Below, one piece after another: positions 29,998-35,994 of a stretch of 35,994 nucleotides of DNA. The position numbers and the translations under genes are program-made. A model generated the notes under the pieces. The model had not been told where the DNA came from. It searched no databases and was given only the letters and a program-made list of their open reading frames with translations. This stretch comes from an uncultured Lachnospiraceae bacterium (lineage in GTDB: Bacteria; Bacillota; Clostridia; Lachnospirales; Lachnospiraceae): assembly GCA_947629865.1 (NCBI GenBank), contig CANRFJ010000024.1:1-35994 (forward strand), written 5' to 3'. The first letter of the stretch is position 1. Each line of letters opens with the position of its first letter.

Positions 29998-30009
29998 AAT
30001 TACACGAAA

Positions 30010-30290
30010 TAAAGACGAAGATGGTGCGGGCGCACAGGTCCACAGACTGCTATTTTCCTTCAGAGAGGCAGAGTCACCGGCTGAGAGTTCTGCCAGGTTC
30101 CTGTAGCAGTTGAATTTCACACCGGAGTTTTGCCCTTGAAAAGAACCGCACGGTTTTAGTAGGGGGCGGCGGCCGATACCCGTTATCGTATCTCAGAGAG
30201 AGTCTGCCGGAAAAAGCCCGGCAGGAATATGGGTGGTACCGCGGAAACATTTCGTCCCTTGCAGCAATGCTGCAGGGGACTTTTTGCGCG
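30010..30290 (+). promoter_or_regulatory. T-box riboswitch for phenylalanine, upstream of pheST
   Basis: The 14-base T-box core GGGTGGTACCGCGG lies at 30231-30244, followed by the terminator at 30254-30285; together they form the mutually exclusive antiterminator and terminator. A stem III hairpin (CTGCCGG/CCGGCAG) lies before it, and the stem I region is 30040-30140. A candidate specifier triplet TTC followed by A (30116-30118) fits tRNA-Phe, in agreement with the pheS gene downstream. Uncharged tRNA-Phe binds stem I and the T-box to prevent termination, so the synthetase is made when phenylalanine is short. The specifier is placed by eye. Confidence 0.88.
30254..30285 (+). terminator. T-box terminator
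   Basis: GTCCCTTGCAGC pairs with GCTGCAGGGGAC (one T-G wobble) around a three-base loop and is followed by TTTTT. The alternative T-box pairing uses the 5' part of this hairpin. Confidence 0.9.
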
Positions 30291-30293
30291 TAA

Positions 30294-30670
30294 GCAATGA
30301 ACACTGCACCTTTCCCTCCGGCGTCCCGACGGACGCTTGCGTCCGAATCGGGACGCCGGAGGGAAAGGTATAGGGCGAAAGCCCGCGACCTGCCTGCCGC
30401 GAAGCGGGAGGCAGGTGTAGCGTTCATTGCGAAGTGTGTGGAGCGAAGCAGAGTGCGAAAGCCCGCGCTTCGCCTCCTGCGAAGCGGGAGGCAGGTGCAG
30501 CGTTCATTGCTAAGAGTGTGGAGCGAAGCAGAGGGCGAAAGCCCGCGACCTGCCTGCCGCGAAGCGGGAGGCAGGTGCAGTGTTCATTGCTAAGAGTGTG
30601 GGGCGAAGCAGAGTGCGAAAGCCCGCGCTTCGCCTGCCGCGAAGCGGGAGGCAGGTGCAGCGTTCATTGC
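30294..30670 (+). repeat. 377-bp palindromic element with 80-base tandem repeats in the pheS leader
   Basis: The element is bounded by 18-base inverted ends, GCAATGAACACTGCACCT (30294-30311) and AGGTGCAGCGTTCATTGC (30653-30670), with one mismatch. At 30309-30368 lies a 60-base hairpin with a perfect 21-base outer stem and a seven-base inner stem. From 30375 follow 3.7 tandem units of exactly 80 bases (starting at 30375, 30455, 30535 and 30615), each opening with GCGAAAGCCCGCG. Units 1 and 3 fold around ACCTGCCTGCCGC/GCGGGAGGCAGGT; units 2 and 4 fold around CGCTTCGC/GCGAAGCG, so the repeats alternate. It is GC-rich and non-coding: 80 is not a multiple of three, so any frame shifts at each unit. 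It lies wholly between the T-box terminator and the pheS start. Confidence 0.85.
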
Positions 30671-30720
30671 GGAGCGCGGGAGCGCGGGAGCGGAAATTGT
30701 GAAAGGAAGGATACAGACGA

Positions 30721-31740
30721 ATGAAAGAAAAATTATCTCAGATTCTGGACAATGCCTTGTCCCAGATTGAAAATTCCGGAGAGATTGAGAAGTTAAACGA
30801 TATCCGGGTGGCTTTTCTGGGCAAGAAGGGAGAACTCACGGGCGTCTTAAAGTCCATGAAAGACGTGGCGCCGGAGGAGCGTCCGAAAATCGGGCAGATG
30901 GTAAATGAGGCCAGAGCCAAAATAGAGGGCCGGTTAGAGGAGAAGAAGGCGGCCTTTGAAAAGGCGCTTCGGGCGGAAAAAATGAAAGCGGAGGTCATTG
31001 ACGTAACCCTTCCGGGACGCCGTCTTGTCACCGGACACCGCCACCCCAACACCGTTGCTTTGGAGGAAGTGGAAAAAATATTTATCGGTATGGGTTATGA
31101 GGTTGTAGAGGGGCCGGAAGTGGAATATGATTACTATAACTTCGAGGCGCTGAACATTCCGGAAAACCATCCGGCCAAGGACGAGCAGGACACCTTCTAC
31201 ATCAACGACAAAATACTGCTCCGCACCCAGACGTCATCGGTGCAGGTGCATGTGATGGAGAAAGGAAAACTCCCCATACGAATGATTTCGCCGGGACGGG
31301 TATTCAGGAGCGATGATGTGGACGCCACCCATTCCCCGTCCTTTCACCAGATCGAGGGACTGGTAATAGACAAAAATATCACCTTTGCGGACTTGAAGGG
31401 AACGCTGGAGCAGTTTGCCAAGCAGTTATTCGGAGAGGACACCAGAGTAAAATTCCGCCCGCATCATTTTCCGTTCACCGAGCCGAGCGCCGAGATGGAC
31501 GTGACCTGCTTTAAGTGCGGCGGGAAGGGCTGCCGTTTCTGCAAGGGCGAGGGCTGGATCGAGATACTGGGCTGTGGAATGGTACACCCCCATGTGCTGG
31601 AGATGAGCGGGATCGATCCCGACGAATACACGGGATTTGCCTTCGGCGTGGGACTGGAGAGAATCGCGCTTTTGAAATATGAAATCGACGATATGCGCCT
31701 GCTGTATGAAAACGACATACGGTTTCTGGAGCAGTTCTGA
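30721..31740 (+). CDS. pheS: Phenylalanine-tRNA ligase alpha subunit
   Basis: A 339-residue protein starting at ATG 30721 after GAAAGGAAGG. A helical N-terminal arm (1-90) is followed by the class II catalytic core: [40 protein letters not shown] (motif 1 region), [20 protein letters not shown] and [20 protein letters not shown] (motif 2), and a motif 3 [20 protein letters not shown]. It pairs with PheT to charge tRNA-Phe with phenylalanine in the cytoplasm. Length and motifs are normal. It is controlled by the T-box in the leader, and pheT follows after 17 bases. Confidence 0.97.
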   Translation: MKEKLSQILDNALSQIENSGEIEKLNDIRVAFLGKKGELTGVLKSMKDVAPEERPKIGQMVNEARAKIEGRLEEKKAAFEKALRAEKMKAEVIDVTLPGRRLVTGHRHPNTVALEEVEKIFIGMGYEVVEGPEVEYDYYNFEALNIPENHPAKDEQDTFYINDKILLRTQTSSVQVHVMEKGKLPIRMISPGRVFRSDDVDATHSPSFHQIEGLVIDKNITFADLKGTLEQFAKQLFGEDTRVKFRPHHFPFTEPSAEMDVTCFKCGGKGCRFCKGEGWIEILGCGMVHPHVLEMSGIDPDEYTGFAFGVGLERIALLKYEIDDMRLLYENDIRFLEQF

Positions 31741-31757
31741 TAAGGAGGAGAAAAGAG

Positions 31758-34196
31758 ATGAATACGCCATTATCATGGATTAAAGCCTATGTGCCGGAGT
31801 TGGAGTGCACCGAGCAGGAATATATGGACGCCATGACTTTGTCCGGTACCAAGGTAGAGGGATATGAAAAATTCGACGCCGATCTGGACAAAATCATCGT
31901 GGGAAAAATCGAGAAGATCGAGAAGCATCCGGACGCGGACAAACTGGTGGTATGTCAGGTGGCCGTTGACGAGGAGGGCACCACAATCCAGATCGTCACA
32001 GGAGCGCCCAATGTAAAAGAGGGCCAGAAGGTGCCGGTCGTTCTTGACGGAGGACGGGTGGCCGGCGGACACGACGGCAAGAAGACGCCCGGCGGGATCC
32101 GGATCAAAAAGGGAAAACTCCGCGGCGTGGAGAGCAATGGAATGATGTGTTCCATTGAGGAACTGGGTTCCTCCAGGGATTACTATCCGGACGCAGCGGA
32201 GGACGGCATCTATATACTGAGCGACAATCCGGAGTATAAGGAGGCGCCGGTGGGGAGCGACGCCATTGAACTGCTGGGCCTCAGAGACGCCAACTTTGAA
32301 TATGAGATAACCTCGAACCGCGTGGACTGCTTCGGCGTTCTCGGAATAGCCAGGGAAGCGGCGGCCACCTTCCGCAAGCCGTTTGTGCCGCCGGTAGTAA
32401 CAGAGTCCGGCAATGCGGAGAAGACGGAGGATTACATTTCCGTGGATATTGAGGCGACGGATCTGTGCAGGAGATATGTGGCAAGAGTGGTAAAGAATAT
32501 AAAACTGGCGCCGTCGCCGGAATGGATGCAGAGACGTCTGGCCGCCAGCGGCATACGCCCCATAAACAATATTGTGGATATTACAAACTATGTCATGGAG
32601 GAGTATGCGCAGCCGATGCACGCCTACGACCTGGACACGATTGCAGGACATAAAATCGTGGTAAAGAGGGCGCAGGACGGGGAGACCTTCCAGACGCTGG
32701 ATGGACAGGAGAGGGAACTGGACTCCTCCGTATTGATGATTTGCGACGGAGAGAAGGCGGTCGGATTGGCTGGTATCATGGGCGGCGAGAATTCCAAGAT
32801 TACGGACGACGTGACCACCATGCTCTTTGAGGCGGCCTGCTTTGACGGCACCAATATCCGGCTATCCGGAAAGAAACTGGGAATGCGCACGGACGCCCAG
32901 GCCAAATTTGAGAAGGGGCTGGATCCGAATACGGCGATGGAGGCGATGAACCGCGCCTGTCAGCTCATAGAGGAGCTGGGGGCAGGCGAGGTAATCGGCG
33001 GCTGCGTCGATGTGTATCCGGAGAAAAGGGAGGCGACGACCGTTTCCTATGACGTGGATAAAATCAATGCGCTGCTCGGCATCCAGGTCTCCGAGGAGGA
33101 AATGTGCGGATACTGGGATCTGGTGGAACTGACTCCGGACAGGGAGAACCACTGCGTCCATGTGCCGACCTGGAGGCAGGATATCCTCTGCATGGCAGAT
33201 CTGGCAGAGGAAGTAGCCCGCTTTTACGGATATGACAGGATACCCACCACTCTGCCGAGGGGGGAGGCCACGATGGGCGGGCTCTCCTGGCAGACGACCA
33301 TTCAGAATATAGCGCGAAACGTAGTGGAGCAGTTCGGATTTTCCGAGGGCATGACATATTCCTTTGAGAGTCCCCGCGTGTTTGAAAAACTGCTGCTGCC
33401 GGAGGACAGCCCGCTGAGGCGCTGCATCGAGATTGCAAACCCGCTGGGAGTGGACTACAGTATTATGCGGACGTCTCCGCTCAACGGGATACTGACCTCG
33501 CTGGCGACCAATTACAATCACAGGAATAAAGATGTGAGGTTATATGAGCTGGCCAATATATATCTACCCAAATCGCTGCCGCTGACGGAGCTGCCGGAGG
33601 AGAGAATGCAGCTGACGCTCGGCATGTATGGCAGGGGCGACTTCTTTGACATGAAGGGCTGTGTGGAGGCAGTCTTTGAAAAGCTGGGAATAAAGGGCGT
33701 GGTGTCATGGCAGCCGGACAGCGGCTGTCCATATCTGCATCCGGGCAGGAAGGCGGATATCCGGATCGGAGATACAGTTGTCGGCTATCTGGGAGAAATA
33801 CACCCGGAGGTCGCGGATAATTACGACATCGGCACGAAGGTTTATGTGGCCGTGCTCGATATGGAAGAACTTGCCAACCAGGCCTCTTTTGATGTAAAAT
33901 ATACGGGAGTGGCAAAATTTCCGGCAGTGACGAGGGATATCTCCCTTGTGATGAAGAAGTCCGTTCTCGCGGGCGAGGTGGAGGAAGTGATCCGCAAAAA
34001 CGGCGGCAAACTGCTGGAGGCATATAAACTCTTTGATATTTATGAGGGAGAAAACGTGGCGGCAGATGAGAAATCCCTGGCCTACTCCATTCGCTTCCGG
34101 GCATCTGACCGCACGCTGGAGGAAAAAGACGTGACGGCCGTTATGAATAAAATCCTCACCAAACTGGAATCTTTAGGAGTGACACTGAGATCGTGA
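31758..34196 (+). CDS. pheT: Phenylalanine-tRNA ligase beta subunit
   Basis: An 812-residue protein starting at ATG 31758 after AAGGAGGAG. The order is usual: EMAP/tRNA-binding domain (about 40-155, VGKIEKIEKHPDADKLVVCQ and GIRIKKGKLRGVESNGMMCS), B3/4 editing domain (about 200-390), B5 domain (about 405-475), core domain (DRIPTTLPRGEATMGGLSWQ, NPLGVDYSIMRTSPLNGILT) and the C-terminal FDX-ACB domain (KFPAVTRDISLVMKKSVLAG). It forms the alpha2-beta2 enzyme with PheS and edits mischarged Tyr-tRNA-Phe. Length is typical for the family. Confidence 0.97.
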   Translation: MNTPLSWIKAYVPELECTEQEYMDAMTLSGTKVEGYEKFDADLDKIIVGKIEKIEKHPDADKLVVCQVAVDEEGTTIQIVTGAPNVKEGQKVPVVLDGGRVAGGHDGKKTPGGIRIKKGKLRGVESNGMMCSIEELGSSRDYYPDAAEDGIYILSDNPEYKEAPVGSDAIELLGLRDANFEYEITSNRVDCFGVLGIAREAAATFRKPFVPPVVTESGNAEKTEDYISVDIEATDLCRRYVARVVKNIKLAPSPEWMQRRLAASGIRPINNIVDITNYVMEEYAQPMHAYDLDTIAGHKIVVKRAQDGETFQTLDGQERELDSSVLMICDGEKAVGLAGIMGGENSKITDDVTTMLFEAACFDGTNIRLSGKKLGMRTDAQAKFEKGLDPNTAMEAMNRACQLIEELGAGEVIGGCVDVYPEKREATTVSYDVDKINALLGIQVSEEEMCGYWDLVELTPDRENHCVHVPTWRQDILCMADLAEEVARFYGYDRIPTTLPRGEATMGGLSWQTTIQNIARNVVEQFGFSEGMTYSFESPRVFEKLLLPEDSPLRRCIEIANPLGVDYSIMRTSPLNGILTSLATNYNHRNKDVRLYELANIYLPKSLPLTELPEERMQLTLGMYGRGDFFDMKGCVEAVFEKLGIKGVVSWQPDSGCPYLHPGRKADIRIGDTVVGYLGEIHPEVADNYDIGTKVYVAVLDMEELANQASFDVKYTGVAKFPAVTRDISLVMKKSVLAGEVEEVIRKNGGKLLEAYKLFDIYEGENVAADEKSLAYSIRFRASDRTLEEKDVTAVMNKILTKLESLGVTLRS

Positions 34197-34242
34197 CGTC
34201 TGTATCGCAACGGGGACAGAATGGAAAGCAGGGGAGGGTGAA

Positions 34243-34731
34243 GTGAAGAAACTGATTAGCAATGTGCTTACATTGTGCTTCATATGCTATATGATACTGT
34301 TAGTGTACTTCCTCTTTTTCAGCGAGGAGTACGGGCGGACGGAGCCCTATACCACATATCAGTATAATCTGGAGCCCTTCCGTGAACTGAAGCGGTATCT
34401 GCTGCACCGGAGTCAGATTGGCAACGGGTTGTTCCTCATCAACGTAGTGGGAAATGTGGCCGCCTTTATGCCCTTTGGCTTTCTGGTGCCGGTGATGTAC
34501 CGGGAACAGCGCAGAGACCGGCATTACAGGGGACATTATTTCCGCAGTTTTCTCTTTGTGACTTTTCTGGGATTTTTATCCAGTCTCGGAGTGGAGACAG
34601 TGCAGCTGGTGACTAAGGTGGGAAGTTTCGATGTGGACGATTTGATACTGAATACAGCCGGAGTGGTGCTGGGCTATATCCTATATTATATTTGTAAGAA
34701 GATAATCGGAGTGTGGGGCGGCAGAAACTGA
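34243..34731 (+). CDS. VanZ-like family membrane protein
   Basis: A 162-residue protein starting at GTG 34243 after GGGGAGGG. Four hydrophobic segments (about 8-25, 66-84, 103-122 and 132-152) carry the VanZ signature NVVGNVAAFMPFGFLVPVMY and VETVQLVTKVGSFDVDDLIL followed by NTAG. In glycopeptide-resistant enterococci VanZ gives low-level teicoplanin resistance; most clostridial members are of unknown function. It follows pheT by 46 bases, probably on the same message. Confidence 0.88.
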   Translation: MKKLISNVLTLCFICYMILLVYFLFFSEEYGRTEPYTTYQYNLEPFRELKRYLLHRSQIGNGLFLINVVGNVAAFMPFGFLVPVMYREQRRDRHYRGHYFRSFLFVTFLGFLSSLGVETVQLVTKVGSFDVDDLILNTAGVVLGYILYYICKKIIGVWGGRN

Positions 34732-34780
34732 CAGCGCGCGCGTGCGCCCGTCCCGCCTGTGCTCCGGAACGGAGGGCATT

Positions 34781-35110
34781 ATGCAGGTACGGTTTGGAAA
34801 CCGCAGAAAAATTCAATTTACCGACAAGACTCACCCCGTTATGGGTATTGTCTCCGTAATCCTGGGCTGTGCCGCGCTGGTTCTCCTGGTTGTTCTGTGC
34901 GTTGTGTCCAGTATGGCAAAGGGAACCGCGGGACTGGGAATCGGTTATCTGGGAATTTTGGTACTGGGGATAGCCTGCGCCGGATTTTTGCTGGCGGCGC
35001 GCTGTTACCGGAAGGAGGACATCTACATGGCTACGCCGGCGGTTGGTTCGGTGCTCAACGGCCTGCTTGTGGTGGCCGGCCTGCTGCTGTATGTCATTGG
35101 CGCGGTGTGA
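34781..35110 (+). CDS. DUF6142 family membrane protein
   Basis: A 109-residue protein starting at ATG 34781 after GGAGGG. The soluble start (residues 1-20) is followed by three hydrophobic segments (about 21-45, 51-70 and 84-108) with the family's HPVMGIVSVILGCAAL opening and ARCYRKEDIYMATPAVGSVL. Function is unknown; it is widely found in Lachnospiraceae. The last 17 bases overlap the end of the convergent AP2-like gene. Confidence 0.8.
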   Translation: MQVRFGNRRKIQFTDKTHPVMGIVSVILGCAALVLLVVLCVVSSMAKGTAGLGIGYLGILVLGIACAGFLLAARCYRKEDIYMATPAVGSVLNGLLVVAGLLLYVIGAV

Positions 35111-35888
35111 GCTGCCTTAAGCGGCGTGAAATAGTTACTTTTTTGTAGATCTCACGGTATTCGTCCGTCGATAGTTCTTCGATATAGTTGACGGGATAAT
35201 CCTTTTCATATCCTTTTGTAATCAGACAGGAAGCGGCTTTGTTGTAGGCAACGGCCGCTTCTGTTTCTGTGGGATAGCGGCCCACGATAAAATCGCCCCG
35301 CCAGTGTATTTTTGCCTCGTAATAGACCTGTCCGTTTTTTTCTTTTTTTGCCACGCCGTGATAGCGGTTGATGACTTCGATATTTTCGTAGCGGAAATCT
35401 CGGTTATCGCCGTTGACAAAACGAAAATCGCGGCCCGGAACCGCATAGTTGCGAATACCATACCGGGAGAGGATATTTACCTGCATACCGTAGTCGGCCA
35501 CAAACAGATGGCCGCCCCTGCGGCTTATGCTGCGGGTGGAAAAATAAAACAGATCGTCGATGTCAAAGGTCAGAAAATCGTCTCGATCAAAATAGTAATG
35601 AAAAAAATTTTTGCGCAGATAGATGGGCGTGCGGATATACATGCCATTGTCCCGAAAATTGAGAAGGATCACCCATTTGGAAAAGGGCAGGACGCTGTCT
35701 GCCGCCGAAAAAGAATCTATGGTAAGCGACGGCTCAGTGAGCAGACGGCGGGCCAGCGCATAGGCCTCCGAAGCGGCGTCTTCCGTGGGAAAGCTGCCGA
35801 GGCTGATATGTTTTCCCTGGTGGGTAACGGAACTGCGGTAATACAGGGTTCCGTCTTTTTTTCTGGCTGTGTATACTCCGGGCAGCAT
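35094..35888 (-). CDS. Protein with two AP2-like modules flanking a degenerate HNH-like centre
   Basis: A 264-residue protein starting at ATG 35888 after AAAGGAGAG. Residues 4-48 (GVYTARKKDGTLYYRSSVTH, then KHISLGSFPTEDAASEAY) and 178-220 (GVAKKEKNGQVYYEAKIHWR, then FIVGRYPTETEAAVAYNKAA) are alike and have the AP2 pattern GV-x-G-x-W-A-x-I-x-LGxF-T-EEAAxAYD. Between them RDFRFVNGDNRDFRYENIEV (153-172) recalls the HNH homing endonuclease core NGD-DNR-xNL-V, but the metal-binding His residues are absent. It looks like a domesticated HNH-AP2 endonuclease that kept DNA binding and lost cutting. No target is known. Confidence 0.65.
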   Translation of the reverse strand: MLPGVYTARKKDGTLYYRSSVTHQGKHISLGSFPTEDAASEAYALARRLLTEPSLTIDSFSAADSVLPFSKWVILLNFRDNGMYIRTPIYLRKNFFHYYFDRDDFLTFDIDDLFYFSTRSISRRGGHLFVADYGMQVNILSRYGIRNYAVPGRDFRFVNGDNRDFRYENIEVINRYHGVAKKEKNGQVYYEAKIHWRGDFIVGRYPTETEAAVAYNKAASCLITKGYEKDYPVNYIEELSTDEYREIYKKVTISRRLRQLTPRQ

Positions 35889-35918
35889 AGCGCTCTCCTT
35901 TCCTTCTGTACTACTTCA

Positions 35919-35966
35919 ATAGGCGTTTGCGAAACGCCACAAGCCGCATGAATACGGCATTTTTTT
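35919..35966. terminator. Paired hairpins upstream of the AP2-like gene, T-run on the plus strand
   Basis: GGCGTTTGCGAAACGCC (7-base-pair stem) is followed by GCCG-CATGAATA-CGGC and ATTTTTTT. On the plus strand this is a terminator with no matching plus-strand gene just upstream; on the minus strand the hairpins would lie in the 5' leader of the AP2-like gene. No gene is visible from here to the window end. Confidence 0.5.
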
Positions 35967-35994
35967 GTTGCTAAAATCAAAAATCTCCTCACGG

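Noticed and set aside
30294-30670. CRISPR array
   Set aside because: The 80-base units are near-identical across their whole length, with no unique spacers, and carry inner palindromes; no cas gene is present.
30285-30680. Target-site duplication around the palindromic element
   Set aside because: GCGCG occurs near both ends, but the distance to the inverted ends differs and the word is too simple; I do not claim a transposition footprint.
30297-30724. Basic, Arg-rich proteins encoded across the 80-base repeats
   Set aside because: 80 is not divisible by three, so each unit is read in a new frame; the frames are open only because the GC-rich repeats lack stops, and there is no ribosome-binding site.
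31773-33521. Long minus-strand frames opposite pheT
   Set aside because: They are antisense to an essential, unmistakable gene and reflect its codon bias.
1-35994. tRNA or rRNA genes, insertion sequences, integrase
   Set aside because: I looked for cloverleaf-like CCA-ending segments, rRNA cores, and transposase or recombinase motifs and saw none that I could support.

Overview
The window looks like chromosomal DNA of a gut-type, low-to-middle GC Clostridia, most likely a Lachnospiraceae member. The signs are strong AGGAGG ribosome-binding sites and TTGACA/TATAAT promoters, a T-box in front of pheST, a sporulation-type SpoID/LytB protein, families known mainly from this group (DUF5685, DUF6142, VanZ), and the remains of a CptIN-type type III toxin-antitoxin locus. 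The genus cannot be fixed from sequence alone.

There are two compositional halves. Positions 1 to about 17,600 are visibly AT-rich and mosaic: many short, mostly single-gene cassettes (AraC and LysR regulators, GNAT acetyltransferases, methyltransferases, a sirtuin, an Imm68-like protein, nucleoside phosphorylase, HIRAN, endonuclease/exonuclease/phosphatase fold, Nudix, HAD, flavin oxidoreductase, P-loop kinase) mixed with gene remains. At least seven genes are broken, several by internal deletion that left both ends in place: HxlR regulator, GNAT at 9721, AAA/DUF4143 ATPase, the second Imm68 copy, CptN toxin, HAD at 5130 and an AlbA_2/RecG-like C-terminus. One AbrB-RelE/YafQ type II toxin-antitoxin pair looks intact. 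No integrase, transposase or att site is visible.

From about 17,600 the DNA is GC-richer and gene-dense. First come an ibrB-ibrA pair (ParB-like plus PAPS-reductase-like) on the minus strand, then a plus-strand run: small membrane protein, cation diffusion facilitator, zinc-ribbon membrane protein, DUF5685, DnaJ protein with a cysteine-rich tail, membrane protein, exported arylsulfotransferase, FabH, MTA/SAH-nucleosidase-like protein and SpoIID/LytB-like protein. A BrkB/YihY membrane protein is convergent with the last. The window ends with T-box-pheS-pheT, a VanZ protein, a DUF6142 membrane protein and a convergent protein with two AP2-like modules.

The observations I rate highest are: (i) an AraC DNA-binding domain fused to a degenerate RelA/SpoT-type HD domain, with a perfect internal Shine-Dalgarno at the domain junction; (ii) a type III antitoxin RNA locus with two repeats whose hairpins covary, followed by a truncated toxin; (iii) a 377-bp palindromic element with alternating 80-nt repeats between the pheS T-box terminator and the pheS start; (iv) a sirtuin with Gln where the catalytic His normally sits; and (v) the metal/cysteine-flavoured CDF-zinc-ribbon-DUF5685-DnaJ cluster.
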